Assembly: GCA_003577005.1 (NCBI GenBank) | Contig: QEUW01000031.1 | Location: 1-35,421, forward strand | DNA length: 35,421 nucleotides | Direction of reading: 5' to 3' | From: Chloroflexota bacterium | Lineage (GTDB): Bacteria; Chloroflexota; Anaerolineae; Caldilineales; Caldilineaceae | In this document: piece after piece, positions 17,901-25,464 of the stretch | How the letters are laid out: each line of letters begins with the position of its first letter | Numbering within the stretch: the first letter of the stretch is position 1 | The notes under the pieces: generated by a model | What the model was told of the DNA's origin: nothing | The model's database searches: none | What the model saw: only the letters and a program-made list of their open reading frames with translations | Made by a program: the position numbers and the translations under genes

Positions 17901-20484
17901 GGACCCGGAAGAGGGAACGCCAACGGAACCTGCGGTTGAGCACGTGGTCTTCGACAGCGCCCTGACCCCCCTGTTGATCCAGGCTGCGCACGAAGGCTGG
18001 CCGCCATCCAGTCTCTCTCGCGAACTGGCGCACGCAGCCACCCAGCACGTGGAAGCGTGGCTGGCACGCGACGCTGGCTGGGCGCTGGCGGTCAGCCACG
18101 AAGCCGGCTGGCGGCAACTGTTGGCGTCCAAGGATAGGGGCGGAGCAGCTTCTCATGCCATCCATGCCACCTTGCTCTGGACAGCCCGTGCCCGCGGCCT
18201 TGACCGCGACCTTGACAGCCCTCGCGTCCAAGACCTTGCCCTTGCTCGCGACCGATCCCTCACCCGTGCCTGCGACCGCGTCCGTGACCTAGTTCTCCCC
18301 CTCTACGATGCTCGCGCTCACTACCGCGTCATTGCCTGCCTTCTCGATCTCACCAGCGCCCTCGACAGCGACCTCAACCTCGCCCGCGCCTTCGACATCT
18401 ACCGCGTCCGCCACCTCGCCCGTGCCCTGGCTAACGACCTCGACCGCTACCTTGCCCGAGTCCAAGATATCACCTTTGACGATACTATGACTAACGTACA
18501 AGCCAAAATCGGTGAGATTGGCCAATACATTCAAAGTACGATGGAAGGGCTGGAGCATCAAGGTGCTCCGGAAGAAATCCGGGCGCCACTGGCCCGGATT
18601 TGTGCAACATTGGATAACCTGTCCACATTTAACATGCCCGATCTTCAGTGGATTATGCGGGCTGCCTTCCAGTTTGAGGAGAACACTAAACTACTGAGTG
18701 AGCTTTCAAAACAGCGAGTGCAGGGCCGGCTTGTTGTAGACGCCGAGATCCTGGCTCGCGCCGAGGAGCTCAGCGAAGATGAACATGCCGAACTGGATCT
18801 CCCCACAAATGGTGAGCAGTCTGCGCTGGCCGACCAGGTGCGGGCGGCTGCGCTGCGCTGGCGGCAGGCTGGCGACAATCCCGTTCTGTGCGCCAGCGGC
18901 GCCCTGCTCCTGGCCGAGTTGAACCAGCCGGATCACCAGTTGCTGCCCGATCTGGTGGGGTTGCTAGGCCACGAGCAGGACCTCTTTCGCTATCGCGCCC
19001 GGTTGGCGCTTAATCGGGCACGGGCCGCCACCGATTGGGGCCGCGAGGGGTTGGAGACGCTGGCCGGTTACGCTGCCAGGGAGGAGAGCCAGGCGCCGCC
19101 ACTGCCTGGCGCAGCAGACTATCTGGTCACAGACTACTGCGCCTGGACGCTCGACCGGGTGATCCACGACCAGTCCCAATGGCTGGCGGATTGGGCGCAA
19201 CGGGCGATGGCCGATGGGCCGGACCTGGGGCCATGCCGCCGGCTGCTCAGCATCATTCATTACCTGAAGGCTGTCGCCTGGCCTCAATTTCTCGATCTGC
19301 TGCGCCACAGCCCACCCGAAGTCAAGGTGCTTCTGCTCGAATCGACCGGCTGGCTGCTGCGTCTGAAGAGAGTACCGGATGAGCAGCAGGGTTCACTGGT
19401 GGAGCTTCTCCTGACGTTGAGCCGGGAGGGAGAACCGGTGGCCAGCGCAGCCCTGGAGGCGCTGGGCCATTTGCCCAAGCCGCAGGCCACATTTTTGGAG
19501 GCATTGTTGGCCTGGGCAGAAGAAGCAGGACCCCATCCGCAGTGGTGGAGCACACTGGCCCGCCTGGCCCCCAAGGCAAAGCCAGCGTGGGGAGCGCGGG
19601 TGGATAGCGTTTTGGAAGCGGCTACGCCAGCAGCGAGCGTAGATGGCGCGCTGGCGCACCGGATCCTCAACCGCCAGCAGCGCTTCGACCCCACGGCTGC
19701 CCTGGCCGAGCTGGGGCGTTTGCGGCCAACGCCGGCCGTACAGTTGGCGGCGCTGCTGGCCGCCGGTCGTGATGACGACGTATGGCAGGATGAGTCCAGC
19801 GAAGGGCCTGGTTACCACGAGCGCGTGGCCCTGACTATCCGCCAATTGGTGCAGCAGCACAGCGACCTTTTTCCGCTGCTGGTCGATGAGTTGCGGCTTG
19901 CGCCGACAGAGGAGAACTGGCCGCGCCAGCGCATTGCCCTGGCGGCGCTGGCCCGCTGCGCCGAAGCTATGCCTGCCCAGTTCAACCAGGCGGCGACGGA
20001 CCTGGAGCCGCTGCTCCTACAGGCAACGCAAAACCTGCACAGCTTTAGCGCCCGCCGGTTTGCCATCACCGCGCTCTCCTATCTACGCGTCGTCTCGCCG
20101 GAGGCGCTGGCGGCCCTGTTGCGGCTAGCAGGCGACAGCGAACCGGTGCAGCGAGACGCCATTGCGACGGCGAGGCGCTTCAACCGGCTTCACCCGGCCC
20201 TGGGCGAGCAACTGCCCGCCCCATTGGTCGAGGCGTTGAGCGGCCCCAGCAGCGCCCGCGCCTATATGGCGGTGCTACTGCTGGAAGCGCTGGGCGCCTC
20301 GCAGGCGTCACAGGCCACACCCGGTCTGCGCCGGCAGATCGTCGAGGCCCTGGCCGCGGCGCTGCAGGACGAGAAGAGCCGCCGCCCGGTCTGGCTCTTT
20401 ACAGGTGACGACATCAAAGAGGAAGGCGTCCTGGACCAGCACCTCTACCGTGCGCTGCTGCGGGTGTCAGGTTTCAGCCGCTAG
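14929..20484 (+). CDS. NACHT-domain NTPase with RHIM-like motif and long helical-repeat C-terminus
   Basis: A 1851-residue protein. The N-terminal 180 residues are helical with no recognised effector. The RHIM-like motif is at Y192-L214 (GLAIGDQATVHQTL). The NACHT core follows: Walker A GDPGAGKT (373-380), Walker B LILLDGLDE (486-494) with the acidic D-x2-DE pattern typical of NACHT, LLVTSRP (549-555), NPLLLTILAGLYY near 625, and the wing segment FIHRTFQEYFAALYL (750-764). The C-terminal 1000 residues are HEAT-like helices, interrupted at about 1085-1184 by an Asp/Arg/Leu/Ala-rich tract. Bacterial NACHT proteins are known antiphage switches; here the effector would be recruited through the motif. 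The start is uncertain: ATG 14929 follows AGGAG and ATG 14944 follows AGGAAAGG, both inside a duplicated GATGATAGGA (14915 and 14928). Confidence 0.9.
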   Translation: MIGKAMKSPPLDDFLHNLATSLTETLFETGANRARLAALGAEEARIVRAGYVAGFQALLATAGAGLPDEQRPLLDEIFHNFVAQPQVAGALAAMALAGAPPDLAALAAQFESLAFDRSELAIDFYQALVAFQGGLAETVVAEARRPGAPPFTHVSLGRVLTLQTLLHDPVRQLDEISERLRRLESQGGQTVYNIIVEQATGLAIGDQATVHQTLPADVQSLLAQTLDLLRRLSTRAEAPAFTAADLRLYLDNLIELCSSVDLRGTGGPEEIERLPLERIYVALQADPSNAAERSANRQQLLADVEEALALGEFDERAKQQVWRQIVAGRDPIGLTLALRNRQAGDVDDYLAHRAQRIDLGELVARERWAVLLGDPGAGKTTLVRWLTLQFARAVQAGAEMVQVAAEQVRADQEEKGEALLTLGPARLPVVLRLADYERARWRDGDDSGLTLFEYLGRQPWLGRALHPDPKTSQALAHHYIHQQQSLILLDGLDEIVDRDHRGRVVDAIHHFIHTWVREPQSGLCAVDKDFAPWQQREEEEPRTSGGNQLLVTSRPIGYYMAPLAATLSHYTVEEMSDGAIRRFCAAWTRAVHEQSGRGDPEKDARRMQAALLEEGGASLRELAANPLLLTILAGLYYTLKGRLPERRIQLYDEAVKAVVRQRHDRWQALGLRDIAFRYAMGYVAARLHANAEHPNSLVDEARVQAWLEDALEEYQGRYTPNLAEQAAALLQSSRDLGGFLLERGDGVYGFIHRTFQEYFAALYLAWNRRTVAQEVCARLDEPVWQVVLVLAVAQTGLHYRHALPGLLQAVMDAPEPAPALLPRNALFLVECLPELEPAAVAQQSVAEAARRLLAAYADQGWPPAEHTQRPEPLRQAIEQAWRRLREQPSARQAATEALTGADPARRLAAAELILETGWTHPELVAPLLYAARTYAEPVATVREALLRHHRRYPAAFTPALLPLRALLADPAQAAQLWAQPAWRAILQAIYLDPEEGTPTEPAVEHVVFDSALTPLLIQAAHEGWPPSSLSRELAHAATQHVEAWLARDAGWALAVSHEAGWRQLLASKDRGGAASHAIHATLLWTARARGLDRDLDSPRVQDLALARDRSLTRACDRVRDLVLPLYDARAHYRVIACLLDLTSALDSDLNLARAFDIYRVRHLARALANDLDRYLARVQDITFDDTMTNVQAKIGEIGQYIQSTMEGLEHQGAPEEIRAPLARICATLDNLSTFNMPDLQWIMRAAFQFEENTKLLSELSKQRVQGRLVVDAEILARAEELSEDEHAELDLPTNGEQSALADQVRAAALRWRQAGDNPVLCASGALLLAELNQPDHQLLPDLVGLLGHEQDLFRYRARLALNRARAATDWGREGLETLAGYAAREESQAPPLPGAADYLVTDYCAWTLDRVIHDQSQWLADWAQRAMADGPDLGPCRRLLSIIHYLKAVAWPQFLDLLRHSPPEVKVLLLESTGWLLRLKRVPDEQQGSLVELLLTLSREGEPVASAALEALGHLPKPQATFLEALLAWAEEAGPHPQWWSTLARLAPKAKPAWGARVDSVLEAATPAASVDGALAHRILNRQQRFDPTAALAELGRLRPTPAVQLAALLAAGRDDDVWQDESSEGPGYHERVALTIRQLVQQHSDLFPLLVDELRLAPTEENWPRQRIALAALARCAEAMPAQFNQAATDLEPLLLQATQNLHSFSARRFAITALSYLRVVSPEALAALLRLAGDSEPVQRDAIATARRFNRLHPALGEQLPAPLVEALSGPSSARAYMAVLLLEALGASQASQATPGLRRQIVEALAAALQDEKSRRPVWLFTGDDIKEEGVLDQHLYRALLRVSGFSR

Positions 20485-20502
20485 CGGTGGACGCCATTCC
20501 GA

Positions 20503-22323
20503 ATGAGTCTGGTCATTGGTGATAAAACACAGGTGGATAAGTCAACCATGGACAAAGCACGGGAGCGTCACATCCGTTACTATCTTGCCGGCGTCAAGGT
20601 ACACCAGGAGGACATAGCCTGGTTCGACACCGAGTGGCCCCAAATTGAACATGGCTGGCGAATGGCGCAAGACCGCGTAGACACATCACTGCTGTTGGAA
20701 TTCGCCATGGCGGTGATTCCCCTCATGGGGCCGCGGGGGCTTTGGTCATCTACGTTGGCTTGGGGGCAACAAACATTGGTCTGGGCGGAGCAGGTGAATG
20801 ACCGGCGCCGTCTGGCTACGCTACTCGTCAATCTGGGCTACACCTCGTTTCTGCTTGGGGAAATGGAACAAGCCATCGACTATCTGCGCCAGGGATTGAA
20901 AGAGGCCGAAGCCATAGCGGATATTGGTAAAGTAAGCTTTGCCACCGGTCGCATAGGTGAAGTCTATGCCGCTCTGGGTCAAAATCAAGTGGCCCTGGAA
21001 TGGTATACGAAAGCCCTGGAACTGGCCCGCGTCCATCACCGACAACAGGATGAATGCATCTGGCTGCACCGTCTGGGTCGCCTGCACACTGTCGAGGGCA
21101 ATGTGACGGCAGCCACCAACTGCCTTACCCAGGCTTTTGACCTGGCCCGCAGCCAAGGTTACCAAAGAGAAGCTGCTTCTGCTTTGGGCAATCTAGGCAA
21201 CCTATATTCGGAAACCGGAGATTTGTCGCGGGCTCTAGAGTGTTACACACAGGCGCTCTCCGTGGCTGAGCAGGTTGGCGACAGACGATCACAGGCGGTA
21301 GCTCTTATCAATCTGGCGCAAGTAAAAAGCAGTCTGGGGCATTGGGAAGCAGCGATCGAGAACTATCACCTGGCGCTGGAGATAGCACGGGCTATCAACG
21401 ACCGCAGTGTCGAGAATAGCTGTCTGGGCGGTCTTGCGGAGCTGTTTGCGCGGCAGGGTGACCCAGATTCCGCCATCTCCTATGCAACCCGTGCGCTTGA
21501 AATTGCACGCGCCATTGGGGAGGTCGAAAGTGAAATCAGTTGGCTCGGTATGCTGGGTAATCTATCGGCCGCCACAGGCGAAAAGACAGACGCGCTCACC
21601 TATCAGCACGATGCGTTGTCGATGGTCCGCACCTTGACGACCAACCCCTGGCATGAAGAGACGATCCTGGGCAATTTGGGCAATATTCACTACTCGTGGG
21701 GTGATTTTCCCAAAGCGCAGGAGTATTATCGTGAAGCCCTTGCCATTGCCAGCCGCATTGGAGACCGAGCCGGAGAGAGCGTCTGGCTGGACGGTCTGGG
21801 GCGACTCCACCACGATGCGGGCGAGTTGGAGCAGGCAGCGGAATGCTACCGAGAGGCATTAGCACTGGCTCGTGCGGTATCGGAGCAGGCTCAAGTGGCC
21901 GGGCTATTGAACAATCTCGGCGTCACCCTCAGCGCTACCGGCGACATAGAAGGGGCCATTCAGCACCAAACCGAAGCCCTTTCCATTTTAGAAGCAATTG
22001 GAAACGTTCGAACAGCGGGCGCTGTCAAAGGATCGCTTGCAAATGGCTATGCTGCGTTGGGTGATGTGAATCGGGCGATTGTTCTCTATGAACAGGCCAT
22101 TGAGACAGCCGTTCGCTCACAAGACCCACGATTTGAGGCGATGCACTCCTGGAATTTGGGCATGCTCCTGGGGCGGCTACAGCGCTACGCCGAGGCCGTG
22201 GAGTGGCTGAACCGGGCGGTGATCATTGAAGAGAAGATAGGGCTGGCGAGCGCCCAACAGCACCGCATGTTTTTGACAAAGGCAGAGGAGCTGATGCGCC
22301 AGCATCCCACTGCAACCCAGTAA
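20503..22323 (+). CDS. TPR protein homologous to the C-terminal half of a split NLR; truncated RHIM-like start
   Basis: A 606-residue protein, 18 bases after the NACHT gene. Its first residues (SLVIGDKTQV) match the second half of the RHIM-like motif of neighbouring proteins. An alternative ATG at 20548 (MDKARERH) would remove them, so the start matters. Residues about 16-75 align with the N-terminus of the TPR protein at 23502 (H-x2-YYL … H-x2-D … D-x-E-x2-QI … W), the segment that in fused NB-ARC–TPR proteins follows the winged helix. About twelve TPRs follow (100-590), e.g. ALGNLGNLYSETGDLSRAL. No NB-ARC gene precedes it, so it may be an orphan sensor half. It could work with the NACHT protein or share the NB-ARC ATPase at 22354. 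Confidence 0.9.
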   Translation: MSLVIGDKTQVDKSTMDKARERHIRYYLAGVKVHQEDIAWFDTEWPQIEHGWRMAQDRVDTSLLLEFAMAVIPLMGPRGLWSSTLAWGQQTLVWAEQVNDRRRLATLLVNLGYTSFLLGEMEQAIDYLRQGLKEAEAIADIGKVSFATGRIGEVYAALGQNQVALEWYTKALELARVHHRQQDECIWLHRLGRLHTVEGNVTAATNCLTQAFDLARSQGYQREAASALGNLGNLYSETGDLSRALECYTQALSVAEQVGDRRSQAVALINLAQVKSSLGHWEAAIENYHLALEIARAINDRSVENSCLGGLAELFARQGDPDSAISYATRALEIARAIGEVESEISWLGMLGNLSAATGEKTDALTYQHDALSMVRTLTTNPWHEETILGNLGNIHYSWGDFPKAQEYYREALAIASRIGDRAGESVWLDGLGRLHHDAGELEQAAECYREALALARAVSEQAQVAGLLNNLGVTLSATGDIEGAIQHQTEALSILEAIGNVRTAGAVKGSLANGYAALGDVNRAIVLYEQAIETAVRSQDPRFEAMHSWNLGMLLGRLQRYAEAVEWLNRAVIIEEKIGLASAQQHRMFLTKAEELMRQHPTATQ

Positions 22324-22353
22324 AAGTCATCTTATGAAGAGGAAGAGTGTCCT

Positions 22354-23505
22354 ATGCCAGAAGCAGATAGCAAATATAACGTCACAATCCACGGCAACGC
22401 CTACGGCCTCATCATCGGCGACAACGCTTCTGTGCGCCAGGCATTTGGTGTGGAAGGGACAGGGCCGCCGCCATTTATGGTGCCGACCCTGCCGCCACAG
22501 GGTGTCATCGGTCGTGACGAGATGCTGACCCAGATCTACGATCTGCTGGCGCTGGAGGATCCGGCGGTCGCAGACATCCCACCGATTGCCCTGCGCGGGT
22601 TGGGGGGTATTGGCAAAACGACCCTGGCCATCGCCCTGGGCCGGCTGGAACTCGTACACAAGCACTTTCCAGATGGCATCCTCTGGGCGTCCGTGGGCCC
22701 CACACCCACGATCCGGCTGGTGTTGGATAGTTGGGGCCGAACCCTGGGTGTCGATCTGTTGCCGGAAAAGGACGAGCAGGCCTGCAAGGAGCGGTTACAG
22801 GCGATCCTCTACCACAGGCGCGTGCTGTTGCTTGTGGATGACGTGTGGGAAATCGTCCATGGCCAGTTCTTCAATGTGGCTGGGCCGCGCTGCCGCACCC
22901 TCTTTACCACGCGGGAATCCCCGGTGGCGCACGCCCTGGCCACACGCGAGCGCACCCTGCGTGTCGACGTGCTCAAACCGGAACATGCGCTGGCCCTGCT
23001 GCAACGACTCGCCCCGGACGCCGTTGCAGCCGACCGTGAGAATGCCATGCGTCTGTGTGAGCGGGTTGAGTTTTTGCCGCTGGCGCTCACCCTGGCCGGG
23101 CGCCTGCTGGCCGACGAAGCCGACGTGCCCAGCCGGATGCAGCGCCTGGTGGGGGAACTGGTCGAACGCCGCCAGAGTCGCCTTCAGTTGCTGCAAGCAG
23201 AGGGCCGTCCTGGCATCAGCGAGGAAGAGCCGGTTTCCCTGCAGGCCATCCTGGGCTTGAGCGTAGAGCGGCTCAGTCAAGTCGATCAGGAGCGCTTTGC
23301 CATGGCCTCCCTCTTTGGCGGGGACCCGTTGACCTGGGAGATCAACGCCGCCGCCTTTGTGTGGGAGTGCTCGGTCGCAGAAGCCGAGGATACGGTCTCC
23401 CGTCTGATTCAGCGTGGCCTGGTGGAGAGGCGCAATGGCCGCTACTGGATGCACGCACTGCTGGCTGACTACGCTGCCGAACTGATGGAGAGGATGGGGC
23501 TGTGA
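22354..23505 (+). CDS. NB-ARC ATPase with N-terminal RHIM-like motif (ATPase half of a split NLR)
   Basis: A 383-residue protein behind GAGGAAGAG. The RHIM-like motif is at Y8-F31, one residue longer than the others (GLIIGDNASVRQAF). The NB-ARC core has Walker A GLGGIGKTT (82-90), Walker B VLLLVDDVW (157-165), the RNBS-B-like FTTRE (184-188), the GLPL-like FLPLAL (240-245) and an MHD-like YWMHALLADY (364-373) in the wing. This is the Apaf-1/plant-NLR class of STAND switch. It ends just after the wing, where related fused proteins run on into a TPR sensor; here that sensor is the next gene, whose GTG overlaps the stop (GTGA). Nucleotide-dependent oligomerisation, with signalling through the N-terminal motif, is inferred. 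Confidence 0.92.
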   Translation: MPEADSKYNVTIHGNAYGLIIGDNASVRQAFGVEGTGPPPFMVPTLPPQGVIGRDEMLTQIYDLLALEDPAVADIPPIALRGLGGIGKTTLAIALGRLELVHKHFPDGILWASVGPTPTIRLVLDSWGRTLGVDLLPEKDEQACKERLQAILYHRRVLLLVDDVWEIVHGQFFNVAGPRCRTLFTTRESPVAHALATRERTLRVDVLKPEHALALLQRLAPDAVAADRENAMRLCERVEFLPLALTLAGRLLADEADVPSRMQRLVGELVERRQSRLQLLQAEGRPGISEEEPVSLQAILGLSVERLSQVDQERFAMASLFGGDPLTWEINAAAFVWECSVAEAEDTVSRLIQRGLVERRNGRYWMHALLADYAAELMERMGL

Positions 23506-25019
23506 GCGGCGCGACCAAGAGATATCTTCAGTATTATCTTGAGTTTGCCGAACGACATTCATTGGATTGGCAAGCACTGGATGGTGAATACGCACAGATA
23601 AAAGAGGCATGGAGCAAAATGGTGGAACCAGACCAGATATTGAGTTTTCTCTGGGCAATCCATACGTATCAGGAGCGGAGGGGGCTGTATCCGGATTTCT
23701 TGGCCTGGTCACAACGCGGTCTCGATATTGCCCTCGCGACTGCGCGTGCGCAGACGGTAGGTGTACTTCTCAACAACATTGGCTTTGCTCATTTCCAACT
23801 AGGCGATTGGACGAATGCCCGTTCCTATTTGCAGAACGCGCTAACTGTTCATCGGGCCAATGATGATGGGCTGAGTATGGCGACCACATATATCAGTCTC
23901 GCCGCCCTTGAACATTCAGTCACCAATTCTGCGCAAGCCTTGGAATACTATGAAGAGGCCTTACGCCTGTACGAAGCGCAAGGCGCAGAATCCGGTGTCG
24001 CCGTGGCCCAAAATGGCATTGGATTCATTTTGGATCAGCGGGGGGAGTGGGATCGGGCCCTTGAACAGCTTACGCAGGCGCTTGCAATTCGTGAACGACT
24101 CAACGAAAAAGAAGGAATGGCGACTACGCTGACCAACATTGGGAATCTGCACTATGATCTGGGCAGATTTCAAGAGGCGTTAACCCATTTCTTGCGGAGC
24201 TTTGATCTGCATACGGAACTGGGGAGCCAGGAAGGAATTGCTAACAGTCTAAATAACTTAGGTGGTGTCTACGAGAGCCTCGGCGAATGGCGGAAAGCGG
24301 CCGACTATTATCAGAACGCAGCGCAAATTTATGAAGAAATTGGTCAGCTTGAGGGGCTGGCTATTGCCTTGAACAACATCGGCCTGCTGCAGTCGGATCT
24401 GGGCAACCAAGAGGAGACGCTACGTTATTACGAGCGTGCTTTGCAGATCGCCCAACAGTTAGGCTCACAACAGCGTCTATTGACAACGCTCAATAACCTG
24501 AGTGGACTCTATGATGATCTAGGGCGTCAGGATGAAGCGATGGCTGGCTATCAGCGTGTGCTCGAGCTGTGCGAAGTCGCTGGTGATCGAGCTCGTTATG
24601 CGATGACACTCAACAACCTGGCCACGATCTACGCCGACGCTGGGGAGCATGACAAAGCTTTCGAGCGGTATGAACAAGCGTTGGAGATTCAGCGAGAGCT
24701 GGGGAACGAATCAGACGCCGCCACTACCCGTAATAATCTTGCCTGCCTATACTTGCTACTCGACAAGCCTGAAGATGCGCTGACCTTGTTATGGCAGGCT
24801 CATGCGACGTTTGTCAAGACGGGGGAGAAGCGAGGATTAGCAAATATCTTACGCAATCTCAGCGTTGTGTATGAGAGTGTGGAACAGATGGGCGAAGCGC
24901 TGAAATATGCACGTGAAGCTCTACTTCTTTTTCACGAGTTGGAGGACAAAGCAAACACAGAGTTGCTCGTCAACCGCATCGCAGAACTAGCGCAAGAGGG
25001 CACATCTGAACGAGCATAG
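23502..25019 (+). CDS. TPR sensor half of the split NB-ARC protein
   Basis: A 505-residue protein with a GTG start overlapping the NB-ARC stop (GTGA). Residues 6-40 (KRYLQYYLEFAERH, then DGEYAQIKEAW) are the linker that normally joins NB-ARC wing and TPRs in a single polypeptide. About ten 40-residue TPRs follow (85-490; e.g. TLNNLATIYADAGEHDKAF). The overlap is one frame off, so either termination-reinitiation or a rare frameshift could give two chains or a fusion. It is the last + strand gene. Codon use is more A+T-rich than in the NACHT gene. No clear terminator follows before the convergent helicase gene. Confidence 0.92.
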   Translation: MSGATKRYLQYYLEFAERHSLDWQALDGEYAQIKEAWSKMVEPDQILSFLWAIHTYQERRGLYPDFLAWSQRGLDIALATARAQTVGVLLNNIGFAHFQLGDWTNARSYLQNALTVHRANDDGLSMATTYISLAALEHSVTNSAQALEYYEEALRLYEAQGAESGVAVAQNGIGFILDQRGEWDRALEQLTQALAIRERLNEKEGMATTLTNIGNLHYDLGRFQEALTHFLRSFDLHTELGSQEGIANSLNNLGGVYESLGEWRKAADYYQNAAQIYEEIGQLEGLAIALNNIGLLQSDLGNQEETLRYYERALQIAQQLGSQQRLLTTLNNLSGLYDDLGRQDEAMAGYQRVLELCEVAGDRARYAMTLNNLATIYADAGEHDKAFERYEQALEIQRELGNESDAATTRNNLACLYLLLDKPEDALTLLWQAHATFVKTGEKRGLANILRNLSVVYESVEQMGEALKYAREALLLFHELEDKANTELLVNRIAELAQEGTSERA

Positions 25020-25236
25020 GACCCACCAGATAGAGGGCCGGATTATGGGTCTCACCATTATCAGATGAGGCGATCCTCCAGCAATTCCAACGGGGCATCG
25101 GAAAATGATAGCAATTGATGTGTGGAAATCGTAACCTTAACAATGATCTTTGTATGTGCTGCTGGAGTACAAAAATTCGAGTTTTGTGGATCAAGGATAT
25201 GCTGCCATCTTGCAGCGTTCATCATCCCTCATCAGC
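25020..25236. other. Convergent intergenic stretch without a recognisable gene
   Basis: This lies between the end of the + strand cluster and the WGR remnant on the other strand. An A+T-rich stem ACAAAA/TTTTGT (25169-25174 / 25182-25187, loop ATTCGAG) and a GCTGC/GCAGC stem (25201-25205 / 25212-25216) are present. Either could serve as a weak bidirectional terminator. The short open frames here carry no recognisable family. Confidence 0.3.
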
Positions 25237-25379
25237 TCACGTCGTTTCTACATATCCCCGCCTCAGCTTGCGCCGCCTCTTCCAGTCTAGCCAATTTACT
25301 GCGGCTCATGATAGAAGCACCGCACATTTTGCGCCGCATCGATGCGATCCAGATACACTCGCAGCGGCTCAGCGTTCAT
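25237..25379 (-). pseudogene. Decayed WGR-domain gene remnant
   Basis: On the minus strand an ATG at 25379 opens a 27-codon frame (…PLRVYLDRIDAAQNVRCFYH) that matches the first strand region of WGR domains, which typically begin with a line such as R-x-Y-L-x-R-(I/V)-D-x-x-x-N-x-x-R-F-Y. It stops at 25296-25298. In another frame the following bases read KLRRGYVETT and stop at 25237-25239, resembling the usual end of the domain (K-x-R-R-G-Y). The central W-G-R block is missing. The call rests on these two short matches, so it is tentative. It lies downstream of the helicase gene and may once have belonged to that operon. Confidence 0.45.
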
Positions 25380-25464
25380 GCTCATCCCCCACATCATACG
25401 GCGTCGTCTGATCCACATCCAGCCCCCTACTCTTAACCACTGCTACCACAATTTCTTCGCTCAA
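25369..25464 (-). CDS. Possible 31-residue coupled small ORF
   Basis: A TTG start overlaps the helicase stop (TTGA at 25464-25461) and opens 31 codons (SEEIVVAVVKSRGLDVDQ, then TTPYDVGDEHER) ending at 25369. Its end overlaps the ATG of the WGR remnant by 11 bases. The composition is protein-like and the tight overlaps suit an operon. It is nevertheless short, uses a rare start, has no family I recognise, and could be the tail of a decayed gene. Confidence 0.3.
   Translation of the reverse strand: MSEEIVVAVVKSRGLDVDQTTPYDVGDEHER

Noticed and set aside
17134..18231. 365-residue minus-strand open frame
   Set aside because: Antisense to the helical-repeat part of the NACHT gene; the composition is that of a shadow frame.
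18181..18480. CRISPR-like or tandem DNA repeat appearance
   Set aside because: The repeats are irregular, stay in frame and encode a D/R/L/A-rich tract of the NACHT protein; no repeat-spacer regularity.
25122..25436. 104-residue + strand open frame
   Set aside because: It is antisense to the WGR remnant and small ORF, without a family or ribosome-binding site.
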